A stretch of DNA of 44,432 nucleotides, taken from JANPJV01 sp031425695 (GTDB taxonomy: Bacteria > Pseudomonadota > Gammaproteobacteria > Xanthomonadales > SZUA-5). This document shows, one piece after another, positions 16,303 through 24,710 of this stretch; the first letter of the stretch is position 1; every line of letters starts with the position of its first letter. Position numbers and translations under genes: made by a program. The notes under the pieces are model-generated. The model was not told where the DNA came from. It saw only the letters and a list, made by a program, of their open reading frames with translations, and searched no databases. The stretch spans positions 1 to 44,432 of the forward strand of contig JANPJV010000044.1 in NCBI GenBank assembly GCA_031425695.1, in the 5' to 3' direction.

Positions 16303-17076
16303 ATGCCCATTGCCATCACCCGCGCGCTCAGCGCCAACCTCGCCAACTGCGAGCTCTCCTTCGTCGAGCGTGCGCCCATCGATCTTGCCCTCGCACGGGT
16401 GCAGCATGCTGCTTACCAGGACGCGCTCATCGCAGCCGGTTGCGAGCTCATCGACTTGCCGGCCCAGGATGCGTTGCCGGATGCGGTCTTCGTCGAAGAC
16501 ACGGCGCTGGTGCTGGACGAAGTGGCGATCATGACGCGCCCCGGTGCGGCAGCGCGGCGTGCCGAAGGGGCGACCGTTGCCGAGGCGCTGCGCGCATTTC
16601 GTCCGCTGCTGGCGATCGATTCACCGGGCACGCTCGATGGCGGCGACGTCATGCGCATCGGGCGCACCCTGCATGTGGGCGAGTCAGCGCGCTCGAACCG
16701 CGCAGGCATCGAGCAGTTGCGCGCCTTGTTGGCGCCGTTCGGCTACACCGTGGCGTCGCACACCACGCGCGGCTGCCTGCACCTCAAGTCGGCGGTCACG
16801 CTGATTGCGCCCGGAACCCTGCTGATCAACCCTGACTGGATCGATCGCGCTGAGTTCGCGGACTTCGAGCTGATCGAGGTCGATTCCCAGGAAGAGCACG
16901 CCGCGAATGCGCTGCGCATTGGTGACTCGATCGTCTATCCGTCCTGCTTTCCACGCACACAGGGAAAGCTCGAGCGCGCCGGTGTCCACGTGCGGACGGT
17001 CGAGGTCTCGGAGCTGCAGAAGGCGGAGGGTGCGGTAACTTGCTGCAGCCTGGTGTTTGAGCGGAACGCGCACTGA
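16303..17076 (+). CDS. Dimethylargininase (N(G),N(G)-dimethylarginine dimethylaminohydrolase)
   Basis: DDAH hydrolyses methylated arginines to citrulline and methylamines. The ATG at 16303 gives 257 residues, the usual length. An in-frame ATG at 16273 would add ten. The open frame back to 15916 runs through groEL and its terminator and is rejected. Family motifs are DAVFVEDTALV, the substrate segment LDGGDVM, GESARSN, the catalytic His in GCLHLKSAVTL, and the catalytic Cys near the C-terminus in GAVTCCSLVF. Arginine deiminase is excluded by length. An arginase gene lies about 7 kb away, hinting at arginine scavenging. Confidence 0.9.
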   Translation: MPIAITRALSANLANCELSFVERAPIDLALARVQHAAYQDALIAAGCELIDLPAQDALPDAVFVEDTALVLDEVAIMTRPGAAARRAEGATVAEALRAFRPLLAIDSPGTLDGGDVMRIGRTLHVGESARSNRAGIEQLRALLAPFGYTVASHTTRGCLHLKSAVTLIAPGTLLINPDWIDRAEFADFELIEVDSQEEHAANALRIGDSIVYPSCFPRTQGKLERAGVHVRTVEVSELQKAEGAVTCCSLVFERNAH

Positions 17077-17096
17077 CGCAGGTCAGGCAACCGTCA

Positions 17097-17945
17097 CTAC
17101 AACTCGCGCTCGACCACCTGCAGCTCGCGTCCCTGCGCATCCAGCAGCACGACGGTGCCGTGGGTGGCAGTCGCATGCAGCTGCGGCCGGCTCGGCAGGT
17201 CGACCGGCCGCTTGAAGAGCACCGACAGAACCCGGGTCGAGCCCCCTTGATGCCGGCCCAGCACGGCCTCGATGCGGGCGAGCGCGCCGATGCCATGCGC
17301 GATGGCGCGTCGGAATCCGAACGGCCGCGCCAGCCAGGAGGCGAGGTGGATCGGGTTGTAGTCGCCCGAGACCCGCGCGTAACGTCGTCCGAAATTGCTG
17401 GCGAACGGAACGGTTTCAATCAACGCGCCGGGCAGCAGTGGCGCGGGTGGCGGCGCCTTGGGCGGCAGCTTCTGTTTGTTGCGGTCAGCTCCGCGCACAC
17501 GGCTGAGATAGCCGCTGCGCATCGTGAGACAGCGTTTGCCGTTCTGCAGGAACAGCGTCTCCACGGTGAACTCGCGCCCGCGACGCCGTGTGAAATCGTC
17601 CACCACGGCGATCTGCAGGCTGAAAGCTGCAGCCGGGTCGATGGCATGCAGGCGCTCGATCCGGTTTTGCGCATGCACGAGCCCCATGCTGCGAACCGGG
17701 AAGCCGGGCTGGTTGATCATGTGCAGGTGTGCGGGCTGCGCCAGCACGTATGCGAACGACAACGGGAAAACATCTTCGCTGCCGACGAACTCGCGAAAGC
17801 GCGCCAGTGCATCGGCATCGACGGCGACCCGCTCCACGTCCAGCACGGCGCGCGGGATGGCCTGGTCTTCGGCGAGACCGGGCTTGGTCTGCGTGAAGGC
17901 ATGCCAATACTGCGCGGCAAGCTTTGGCGAGGACTCGATTTTCAT
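17097..17945 (-). CDS. MaoC-like hotdog-fold dehydratase family protein
   Basis: The ATG at 17945 gives 282 residues (MKIESSPKLAAQYWHAF). The N-terminal half (to about 150) resembles the non-catalytic hotdog of double MaoC proteins. The C-terminal half has RRYARVSGDYNPIHL and FGFRRAIAHGIGALARIEAVL, the MaoC hydratase signature with Asp and His. Such proteins hydrate trans-2-enoyl thioesters. The substrate is unknown. The longer frame to 18176 is built from GTAGCCC-type repeats and is rejected. It is convergent with the dimethylargininase gene, leaving 20 bases between stops. Confidence 0.82.
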   Translation of the reverse strand: MKIESSPKLAAQYWHAFTQTKPGLAEDQAIPRAVLDVERVAVDADALARFREFVGSEDVFPLSFAYVLAQPAHLHMINQPGFPVRSMGLVHAQNRIERLHAIDPAAAFSLQIAVVDDFTRRRGREFTVETLFLQNGKRCLTMRSGYLSRVRGADRNKQKLPPKAPPPAPLLPGALIETVPFASNFGRRYARVSGDYNPIHLASWLARPFGFRRAIAHGIGALARIEAVLGRHQGGSTRVLSVLFKRPVDLPSRPQLHATATHGTVVLLDAQGRELQVVEREL

Positions 17946-18000
17946 GGCAGGGCGCAGGGGTGGGAGGCACCGCGGATGCTGGCACAGCACGCTGCGCCCT

Positions 18001-18174
18001 TGTAGCCCAGGTAAGCGCAGCGCACCTGGGGAAATCCTTGCGGCAGATTCCCGGGTGCGCCTTTGGCTTGCCCGGGCTACAGAAGCGACCTCCCTGTAGC
18101 CCAGGTAAGCGCAGCGCACCTGGGGAAATCCTTGCGGCAGATTCCCAGATGCACCTTTGGCATACCCGGATACC
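18001..18174. repeat. Two tandem GTAGCCCAGGTAAG inverted-repeat elements
   Basis: Copies of 80 bases lie at 18001-18080 and 18095-18174. Each begins TGTAGCCCAGGTAAGCG, contains a CCTGGGGAAATCC / GGCAGATTCCC hinge and ends with the complementary CCCGGGCTACA arm. In copy 2 that arm has decayed to ACCCGGATACC. A third family member is at 29622-29702. The pair separates the divergent MaoC-like and M20 genes, so their promoters must lie in or beside it. Confidence 0.88.
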
Positions 18175-18228
18175 AAAGCGTATGCCGCTCTCTGTCAAAC
18201 TCCGGCTCTGCCAACGATGGGGACTACG

Positions 18229-19491
18229 ATGTCGAACGAGCGCTGGTTGCTGTTGACCCTGGCCGTGGCACTGTTTCAACCCGCCCTGGCCGCCGACCTC
18301 GGTCCGCAACTGCGCGAATGGCGGCGCGATTTTCATGCGCATCCGGAGCTCGGCAATCGCGAGACGCGTACGGCGGGAATCGTGGCCGCACACCTGAAAT
18401 CACTCGGGCTCGAAGTGCAGGAGGGCGTGGCGCACACCGGCGTGGTCGGCTATCTGCGCGGCGCTTCAGAACGTCCGCTCATCGCCATCCGCGCCGACAT
18501 GGACGCGCTGCCGGTGCGCGAGGAAGTCGACGTGCCATTCGCCTCGAAAGTTGAAGCAGAGTTTCGCGGTGAAAAGGTCGGGGTGATGCACGCGTGCGGC
18601 CACGATGCGCACACGGCCATCCTGCTCGGAGCCGCGACGGCGCTGGCGGCGCGCAAGGACAGCCTGAAGGGCTCGGTGATGTTCATTTTCCAGCCGGCTG
18701 AAGAGGGTCCGCCCGCGGGCGAGGAAGGCGGCGCACCGTTGATGTTGAAAGAGGGCGTGTTCGACGCGCCGCGCAAACCCGACATGGTGCTCGGCCTGCA
18801 TGTGTTCTCGACCATGAATGTCGGCACCGTCGCCGTGCGCGCGGGCCCGTTCATGGCCGAATCCAACAGCTTCAGCATCATCGTGCGCGGCGTGCAGACA
18901 CACGGTTCGCGACCGTGGGGCGGAGTCGATCCAGTGCTCGCCGCGGCCCGCATCGTCGATGGCCTGCAGAGCATCGTCAGCCGTCGCGTCGACTTGACCC
19001 ACTCACCGGCCGTGGTGTCGGTTGGAGCGATCAAGGGCGGCATCCGCTACAACATCATTCCCGACCAGGTCGAGCTCATCGGCACCGTGCGCAGCTTCGA
19101 CACGCCGACGCGCGATGCCATCTGGGCCGACATCAAGCGCATCGCCGAGCACACCGCGCAGGCGCATCACGCGACCGCCACCGTGGAGTTCGAGCAGCAC
19201 ACGCGGGTCACCCGCAACGATCCCGCGCTGACCGAGCGCTTGCGCCCGGCGCTTGCGCGCGCGGCCGGCGTCGAGCAGCTGATCGAGATGCCGATCTCGA
19301 CGGTCGCCGAAGACTTTGCGTACTTTGCCGACGAGGTCCCGGGCTTCTACTTCTTCGTTGGTTCGACCGCCAAGGGCGTCGACGCCAAGACCGCTCCATC
19401 CAACCACTCGCCCAAATTCCACCTCGACGAGGGCGCGCTCGACATCGGCACCGCGGCGTTGATCGAGGCAGTGGATGAGGCGCTGAAATAG
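18229..19491 (+). CDS. Exported M20-family amidohydrolase (N-acyl-amino-acid / hippurate hydrolase type)
   Basis: From the ATG at 18229 (GGGGA six bases upstream; another ATG at 18217) the protein has 420 residues. Residues 1-21 are a signal peptide (WLLLTLAVALFQPALAA). Metal motifs of the M20D amidohydrolases are present: RADMDALPV, MHACGHDAHTAILLGAA, FIFQPAEEGPP and GLHVFS, plus a late SVGAIKGGIRYNIIPDQVE. These enzymes remove acyl groups from amino acids; here it would act in the periplasm. Indole-acetyl-amino acid hydrolases share the motifs, so the substrate stays open. Confidence 0.9.
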   Translation: MSNERWLLLTLAVALFQPALAADLGPQLREWRRDFHAHPELGNRETRTAGIVAAHLKSLGLEVQEGVAHTGVVGYLRGASERPLIAIRADMDALPVREEVDVPFASKVEAEFRGEKVGVMHACGHDAHTAILLGAATALAARKDSLKGSVMFIFQPAEEGPPAGEEGGAPLMLKEGVFDAPRKPDMVLGLHVFSTMNVGTVAVRAGPFMAESNSFSIIVRGVQTHGSRPWGGVDPVLAAARIVDGLQSIVSRRVDLTHSPAVVSVGAIKGGIRYNIIPDQVELIGTVRSFDTPTRDAIWADIKRIAEHTAQAHHATATVEFEQHTRVTRNDPALTERLRPALARAAGVEQLIEMPISTVAEDFAYFADEVPGFYFFVGSTAKGVDAKTAPSNHSPKFHLDEGALDIGTAALIEAVDEALK

Positions 19492-19579
19492 GTTTCGGTT
19501 TTTGGGTTTCGGTTTCGGTTTCGGTAAAGGCAGTTCTTGCGCCCTTACCGGAACCGACAACCGACACCGACACCGCTTT
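19492..19579. repeat. GTTTCGG inverted-repeat element
   Basis: Arms of repeated GGTTTCGGTTT at the left and CCGACAACCGACACCG at the right enclose GGCAGTTCTTGCGCCC. It fills the gap between two convergent genes, the M20 amidohydrolase and the MlaE-like permease, and may act as a bidirectional terminator. Related copies lie at 753-956 and 28164-28267. Confidence 0.8.
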
Positions 19580-20401
19580 TCACCGGTTCAAGAAAAAGCT
19601 GAACACCATGTCCGCCACCAGGATTGCGCAGATGGAGAGCACCACCGCACGGGTGGTCGCGCGGCCGACGCCTTCGGCGCCGCCGGTGACCGAGAAGCCG
19701 GTAGCGCAGCCGATCAGCACGATCAGTGCGCCGAAGACCACGGCCTTGATCAGCCCCTGGTTGATGTCCCACGGCTCGAGCACGATCAGGCACTGGTAGA
19801 GAAAGCCCGAAAGGCTCATGTCGACGGCGGACAGCGCGAACAGCGCGCCGCCGAGGATGGCGAAGAAATCCGCAATGAGGACCAGGCACGGCAACATGAT
19901 CAGGGTCGCGATCATGGGCGGGGTCGCGAGGTAACGCACCGGCTCGACGCCAATCACCCGCAGGGCGTCGACTTCCTGCGAGACCGTCATCGAGCCCAGG
20001 CGTGCCGCCAGCGCCGAGGCCGACCGTCCGGCCACGATGATCCCGGTGATGAGCGGCCCGAACTCCCGCGTCACCCCGATCCCCAGGCCCACCACGATCG
20101 CGCTCTCTGCGCCGAATCGCTCGAGCTGGGCAATCCCGTTGATGGCCAGGCTGAGCCCGATGGTCACCGCCAGCAGCGCCACGATCGGCACCGCATCCAC
20201 GCCGATCTGCCGGATCTGCTCGAACACTGCCTTGACCCGCAGCGGCTGCCCGACCCGCCACCCGAACAGCCCGAAGTAGATCGTCTCCACGAACAGCGCC
20301 CCGAAATACCCCAACTCCTCCACCATCGACACGATCCCGCGACCGAACGCGGAGATGCCGTTGTGGAGGGCAGATTGGGGCGGTGCCGTTTCAGAGTTCA
20401 T
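19580..20401 (-). CDS. MlaE-family ABC transporter permease (orphan)
   Basis: The 273-residue protein is a six-helix MlaE/YrbE permease, the membrane subunit of MCE lipid transporters. Signature segments are FGAESAIVVGLGIGVTREFGPLI, GIIVAGRSASALAARLGSM and VSQEVDALRVIGVEPVRYL. E. coli MlaE is about 260 residues. MlaF, MlaD, MlaC and MlaB are not adjacent, although the next minus-strand gene upstream is a STAS protein, the same fold as MlaB. That STAS gene is, however, better paired with the adjoining phosphatase. A phospholipid-related role is inferred. Confidence 0.88.
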   Translation of the reverse strand: MNSETAPPQSALHNGISAFGRGIVSMVEELGYFGALFVETIYFGLFGWRVGQPLRVKAVFEQIRQIGVDAVPIVALLAVTIGLSLAINGIAQLERFGAESAIVVGLGIGVTREFGPLITGIIVAGRSASALAARLGSMTVSQEVDALRVIGVEPVRYLATPPMIATLIMLPCLVLIADFFAILGGALFALSAVDMSLSGFLYQCLIVLEPWDINQGLIKAVVFGALIVLIGCATGFSVTGGAEGVGRATTRAVVLSICAILVADMVFSFFLNR

Positions 20402-20444
20402 CGGTGGTCCTGTGCTTCAACGATTGCTGCGAGAAGAAAAGCGG

Positions 20445-20603
20445 TATGGGAAGAGAAGCGGAAGGAGAAGCAGAAAGGAAGCGAAGGAAAGCTTGATTGA
20501 ATCCCCTGGGCGTACTGGACTGAGTTTGTGGTTACGCTCGACCAGCAACGCCGTTCGCTTTCCTTAGCTTCCTTGCTTGCCTTCCCTCGGCTCTTCTTCC
20601 CAT
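20445..20603. repeat. Long purine/pyrimidine inverted repeat
   Basis: Left arm 20445-20492 is purine-rich (ATGGGAAGAGAAGCGGAAGG onward). Right arm 20557-20603 is the matching pyrimidine-rich strand (GCTTTCCTTAGCTTCC, ending CTTCTTCCCAT). They are separated by about 64 bases. The pairing is imperfect. It occupies the 233-base interval between the STAS gene and the MlaE-like gene, and I see no gene in it. Confidence 0.75.
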
Positions 20604-20634
20604 CCCGCTCTTTTTGATCATGGTCCAGGTGGCA

Positions 20635-20973
20635 TCACGCCTTGGCCGCATCTTCCAACGAAGCGTAGATCGGGAAGACGCGATCGAGCCTGGCGAGTTC
20701 GAGGACGGCGTGGACGGGTTTGCTGACGGCGACGAGGCTGAAGTGCTGGCCTTTGCCGCGGGCCTGCTGGAAGCCTTCGACCAGGGCAGCGATGCCGGAG
20801 GAGTCGATATAGGTCACCTGCGCGAGGTTGACGGTGACCGCACGGGTGGTGGCGAGCGCGTCCAGGATCTGCTTGCGCAGGCGCTGTGACCAGGACAGGT
20901 CGACTTCGCCGCTGACATGCACGACCAGGAAGCCCTGGCGATCTTCGACGTTGCAATCGTTGGGCTGGCTCAC
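20635..20973 (-). CDS. STAS-domain anti-sigma factor antagonist (SpoIIAA/RsbV-like)
   Basis: I chose the GTG at 20973, which has AAGGAG five to six bases upstream, giving 112 residues. The longer frame from 21081 is rejected. The STAS fold is clear: FLVVHVSGEVDLSWSQRLRK, then YIDSSGIAALVEGF, where the DSSG serine is the expected phosphorylation site. It lies 142 bases downstream of the GAF-PP2C-HATPase gene on the same strand. That enzyme carries both the phosphatase and the kinase-like domain that would act on this serine. MlaB is an alternative because of the MlaE-like neighbour. Confidence 0.87.
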   Translation of the reverse strand: MSQPNDCNVEDRQGFLVVHVSGEVDLSWSQRLRKQILDALATTRAVTVNLAQVTYIDSSGIAALVEGFQQARGKGQHFSLVAVSKPVHAVLELARLDRVFPIYASLEDAAKA

Positions 20974-21115
20974 GTTGTCTCCTTCAAGGGGGTGAAACGG
21001 GCTTTCGCGTGGCATGCCACGCGCCGTTGAACGCACGGCAGCTTGCTGACGGGCCGGGAGTCGAGCATCGCGCAACGCCACGATCGCACTACGCTAGGAA
21101 TTTTCAAACTCTTGT

Positions 21116-22786
21116 TCACGGCAATCTCTTGCTCATGCTGAGGCGGTTGCCGAAGCCATCTTCGGGCTGGCTGAAGCACCAGCAATCCATGACGCTGTCG
21201 ATCAGGTTGATGCCGAGCCCGCCGGGACGGCAATCGGAAAGATCGCGCGGGCGAATGTGGCTGAAATCGATGGTCTCGGCAAAATCATGCAGTTCGAAGC
21301 GCAGCGCGTCCGCATCCAGCCAGAACGACAGCTCGACACGGCCTTCGCTGCTGCCGCGGTAGGCGTGGCGGATGACGTTGGCGACCGCCTCGTCGACCGC
21401 CAGCACGATACGCCCACTCGCCGATTCGTCGAAGCCCACGAGGTGCACGACCGCGCTGACGGCACGCCGCACCAGGCGCAGGTTTTCGGCGTCGCTGGAG
21501 CCGGCAATGCCGCCCAGGTAGCGCGGTGCGGCTGCATCGTCGGCTATCAGCACGAGCGTGGTGTCGTCGGCCAGCTGCAGCTTTCGCAGGCTGCCGATGA
21601 TTGCGCGCACGCGTGCCCGCGGACTCAAGGCGGACACGCGCTCGACCAGCGCACGCACACCGACCATGCCAATTGGCTTGCGATCCGGCCCGCGCACATC
21701 GGTGACGCCGTCGGAAAACGCGTACAGGCTGCCGCCCGCGAGGGCCATGCGCTCGCTGGGGAAATCGGTGTCGCTGATGATCCCGAGTGGCGGGCCGCCG
21801 GCGCGGAATTCCCGCGTGCTGCCATCGACCCGGCGCATCAGCAAGGGCGGGAACCCGGCATTGGCAAACTCGACCACGCTGGTCGCCGGATCGAAATAGC
21901 CGGCGACGGCGCACACGAACATCCCACGGGTCACCGTCTGGCACAGCTCGGTATTGACCCGGCGCAGCCATTGCTCCGGTGGCATCGCATCCTTGCCGGC
22001 CCAGCGCAGGCAGCTCGACGCACGCACCATCAGCAACGCGGCATCCATGCCCTTGCCGGCAACGTCGCCGAGGCAGAAGCCGATGCGCCCGTCGGGAAGA
22101 TCGAAGTAATCGTAGAAGTCGCCCGAGATCTCGCGCGCTGGCAAGTTCATGGCGACGATCGGGAAGTCGCGTCGGCGCGCCGGCAGCAGCGTTTTCTGCA
22201 TCTGCCGCGCGAGCTGGAATTCGCGCTTGATGCGGTTCTGCTCGACCAGCTCGCGCGTCAGCCGCGCGTTGTTGAGCGCCAGCGAGGTCGGGACCGCCAG
22301 CAGCCGCAGCACGTCGGCATCGTGGGTGTCGAAGAGCGCGCCGTCGCGTTTGTTGAGCACCTGCAGCGCGCCAATCGGGCCGTCGGCGGTGTCCAGCGGT
22401 GCGCACAGGATCGAGCGCGAATGGAAGCCCTTCTGGTCGCCGAGATAATCCGGATCGCGGGACGTATCGCGCACCATCTGCATGCGGTTTTCGGCGATCG
22501 CGCGGCCGACGATGCCTTTGTCCATCTGCACGCGCATGCCGACCACATCGACCGGTCCGGCGCACGCGCGGCAGACGATGTCGCCGGCCACGGGATCGAC
22601 CAGGAAGACCGCAGCCGCCTCGGCATGCATGTGCTCGGCAATCTGCACGACCGCCCGGCGTAGAGTCTCGCCGACATCCAGCGACGCAGCAAAAGCGTGG
22701 CTGAAATCGGCCAGGATGGCGATCTCCTCCGAGCTGATGCGGGCCAGTCCGGATCTCTTCGTGACCAGGGCGCCGGTATGGCTCAC
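21116..22786 (-). CDS. RsbU-like regulator: GAF, PP2C (SpoIIE) phosphatase and HATPase domains
   Basis: I chose the GTG at 22786, which overlaps the TGA of pssA in a GTGA junction, giving 556 residues. A GAF sensor spans about 25-175 (VFLVDPVAGDIVCRACAG, GALQVLNKRDGALFD). A short helical linker follows (FQLARQMQKTLLP). The SpoIIE phosphatase is at about 205-405 (REISGDFYDYFDLPDGRIGF, LGDVAGKGMDAALLM). An RsbW-type ATPase is at about 430-556 (LAVDEAVANVIRHAY, GGLGINLIDSVMD). Phosphatase and kinase-like domains on one chain would switch the adjacent STAS protein. The frame upstream to 23275 lies inside pssA. Confidence 0.9.
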   Translation of the reverse strand: MSHTGALVTKRSGLARISSEEIAILADFSHAFAASLDVGETLRRAVVQIAEHMHAEAAAVFLVDPVAGDIVCRACAGPVDVVGMRVQMDKGIVGRAIAENRMQMVRDTSRDPDYLGDQKGFHSRSILCAPLDTADGPIGALQVLNKRDGALFDTHDADVLRLLAVPTSLALNNARLTRELVEQNRIKREFQLARQMQKTLLPARRRDFPIVAMNLPAREISGDFYDYFDLPDGRIGFCLGDVAGKGMDAALLMVRASSCLRWAGKDAMPPEQWLRRVNTELCQTVTRGMFVCAVAGYFDPATSVVEFANAGFPPLLMRRVDGSTREFRAGGPPLGIISDTDFPSERMALAGGSLYAFSDGVTDVRGPDRKPIGMVGVRALVERVSALSPRARVRAIIGSLRKLQLADDTTLVLIADDAAAPRYLGGIAGSSDAENLRLVRRAVSAVVHLVGFDESASGRIVLAVDEAVANVIRHAYRGSSEGRVELSFWLDADALRFELHDFAETIDFSHIRPRDLSDCRPGGLGINLIDSVMDCWCFSQPEDGFGNRLSMSKRLP

Positions 22787-23559
22787 GCCGGCGGCGGCGC
22801 GGGAGCCGCGGCGGCGCGCCGGCGCAGGCGATGCCAGGTCCAGATGGCCGGACCGCTGCCGACATAGATGAGACCGATCAGCAGCAGGACGAGCGGCGGA
22901 TGCGCGGCGATCGGGACGATCGCGACCACCAGCGCGAGAATCCAGAAAAACGAGACCTTTTCCGGCCAGACCTTGAAGCTGAAGAACGGAATGCGCGTGA
23001 CCATCAGCAGCGCGAGGCACAGCGTCAGCGCGAGCGCGATCCAGCGGATGTTGCCGCCGACTAGGCCAAAACTCTCCATCGCCCAGATGAAGGCCACCAA
23101 GGTGCCCGCTGCCGCAGGACTGGCGAGACCGGTGAAGAAGCGCTTGTCGCTGCTGCCGACCTGGGTGTTGAAGCGCGCTAGGCGCAGTGCCGCGCAGGCG
23201 GTGTAGAGGAACGCGATCAGCCAGCCGAGCTTGCCGGTGAAATTGCCATATTCGCGCAGGCCCGACAGCGCCCACATGTAGACGATCAACGCAGGCGCGA
23301 GCCCGAAGCTGATCAGGTCGGAGAGGCTGTCGTATTGGACACCGAACTCGGACTGGGTGTTGGTCATGCGCGCGACCCGGCCATCGAGCCCGTCGAAGAG
23401 ACCGGCGACGAAGACCGCGATCACCGCCGCCGTGTATTGCTCGTTGATTCCGGCGACGATCGCGTAAAATCCGGAGAACAGTGCGCCCGTGGTCAACAGG
23501 TTTGGCAGCAGATAGATGCCGGGCGGGCGGCGACGGACGGGGAGCGGCACTTCACTCAT
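22783..23559 (-). CDS. pssA: CDP-diacylglycerol--serine O-phosphatidyltransferase
   Basis: This is a CDP-alcohol phosphatidyltransferase of the membrane-embedded (Bacillus/proteobacterial PssA) type, making phosphatidylserine. It has 258 residues. The catalytic motif is complete as DGLDGRVAR, then GVQYDSLSDLISFG near residues 55-85. Multiple membrane helices follow. The C-terminus is proline/alanine-rich. Its stop overlaps the start of the GAF-PP2C-HATPase gene by GTGA, an unusual coupling of lipid synthesis with a signalling switch. Confidence 0.93.
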   Translation of the reverse strand: MSEVPLPVRRRPPGIYLLPNLLTTGALFSGFYAIVAGINEQYTAAVIAVFVAGLFDGLDGRVARMTNTQSEFGVQYDSLSDLISFGLAPALIVYMWALSGLREYGNFTGKLGWLIAFLYTACAALRLARFNTQVGSSDKRFFTGLASPAAAGTLVAFIWAMESFGLVGGNIRWIALALTLCLALLMVTRIPFFSFKVWPEKVSFFWILALVVAIVPIAAHPPLVLLLIGLIYVGSGPAIWTWHRLRRRAAAAPAPPPA

Positions 23560-23674
23560 CGGCGATTATTCAAGACCATCCTTGGGTCCTGCATTGTATA
23601 GCTGCCATTACGCGAGCTTGGCGTAAGCTTGCTACCAATGTGATGTTTCATCCGAATTGACGGAGGAGTCTCTA

Positions 23675-24106
23675 ATGCGACGTGTTTCCGGGTGCCTGTT
23701 CGTGCTGGCCGCGCTCTTCACCAGCGTCGCCGTTGCTGCCGATCCCAAAGTCTACAAATGGACCGACGAGAACGGCACCGTGCATTTTTCGGCCGAGCCG
23801 CCCGCAGCTGGGGCTGAAGAAGTGCCCCTCGACAAGGCGCCCGCGCCGCCACCGGCGGCACCAGTCGACGCGGCCGCCCCGGCGCCGACGGCCGATGAGA
23901 ACACCAAGCGCTGCGAGGATCATCGCTACAACCTCAAGTTGCTGGAAAACCTGGGCCAGCCAATCGCGATCGACGACGCCGGCACGATGCGTGCGCTGGA
24001 TGCCACCGAGCGGGCGAAACAGATCGATATCGCGCGTGTGGCGCTGAAGGAATGCGAAGTCGCCGCGGCCGCTGCGCTGCGGGCACCGACGCCGCCCGCC
24101 CGCTGA
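23675..24106 (+). CDS. DUF4124-domain periplasmic protein
   Basis: The ATG at 23675 has GGAGG eight bases upstream and gives 143 residues. Residues 1-21 are a signal peptide (LFVLAALFTSVAVAA). The DUF4124 core is KVYKWTDENGTVHFSAEPP, followed by a Pro/Ala-rich linker and a helical C-terminus with two cysteines (TKRCEDHRYN and LKECEVAA). The function of DUF4124 proteins is unknown. The next gene also carries a DUF4124 core and begins two bases after this stop. Confidence 0.82.
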   Translation: MRRVSGCLFVLAALFTSVAVAADPKVYKWTDENGTVHFSAEPPAAGAEEVPLDKAPAPPPAAPVDAAAPAPTADENTKRCEDHRYNLKLLENLGQPIAIDDAGTMRALDATERAKQIDIARVALKECEVAAAAALRAPTPPAR

Positions 24107-24108
24107 GC

Positions 24109-24531
24109 ATGTTGCCAATCGACCGAGGCACGGAGTGCCGCCGAGCGGCGCTCCGCGGCTTTGCCGTTAAGCGCGAATCCGGCAACGCGCTCGGCTCGTT
24201 CGTCGGCGTGCTGTTGTTGGTCCTGGTCACCGGATTCCTGGTGTGGCGTTTCGCCCCGGAGTATTTGCCGGGCGTGGTGCGTGCCGAGCTGCCGCGCTCG
24301 CCGCTCGATTTCAGCCCTTCCGATGGCGCGCCTGGTGTTGCCGCAGCCCCGACCACCGCGGCTGCGCCCGCGCGCGCGGAAAATCCGCCCCTGTACAAGT
24401 GGAGGGATGCGAACGGGGTTTTGAATGTCACCGACGTCCCGCCGGTCGGTCGCGAGTACGAGACCGTGCGGGTCAATCCGGACACCAATGTGTTGCCGTC
24501 GGAGACGGCGCCGGAGACGCCGGACGGTTAG
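24109..24531 (+). CDS. Membrane-anchored DUF4124 protein
   Basis: The 140-residue protein starts at an ATG two bases after the stop of the previous gene, so the pair is probably coupled. A membrane helix lies at about 30-50 (GSFVGVLLLVLVTGFLVW). An Ala/Pro linker follows, then the DUF4124 motif PLYKWRDANGVLNVTDVPP. Two adjacent genes with the same core suggest a local duplication and a shared envelope role. The exact start is uncertain because no strong ribosome site is visible. Confidence 0.75.
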   Translation: MLPIDRGTECRRAALRGFAVKRESGNALGSFVGVLLLVLVTGFLVWRFAPEYLPGVVRAELPRSPLDFSPSDGAPGVAAAPTTAAAPARAENPPLYKWRDANGVLNVTDVPPVGREYETVRVNPDTNVLPSETAPETPDG

Positions 24532-24540
24532 CGGTCTGCC

Positions 24541-24689
24541 GTAGGTCATGTTGCCCGCGAAGCGGGCTACTTGACAGCCTTTCGGGGCGCATCTGTCGTA
24601 GGTCATGTTGCCCGCGAAGCGGGCTACTTGACGCGCTTTCCCGCGATCGTCGCGTCAAGTAGCCCGCTTGCGCGGGCAACATGACCTAC
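24541..24689. repeat. GTAGGTCATGTTGCCC nested-palindrome element (three copies)
   Basis: Direct copies lie at 24541-24575 and 24598-24633, and an inverted copy at 24653-24689. Each has an outer GTAGGTCATGTT / CTACTTGACG frame around the inner stem GCCCGC / GCGGGC with a short loop. Together they form a large hairpin between two convergent genes. Family members at 31258-31403, 34471-34559 and 42023-42110 have other inner stems that still pair. Confidence 0.92.
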
Positions 24690-24710
24690 AAGAGCCAAGC
24701 CAACGTCCCC

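Noticed and set aside
21116..23275. A 719-residue fusion of the PP2C regulator
   Set aside because: The extra N-terminal residues are an out-of-frame reading of pssA; the GTGA junction at 22783-22786 gives a better start.
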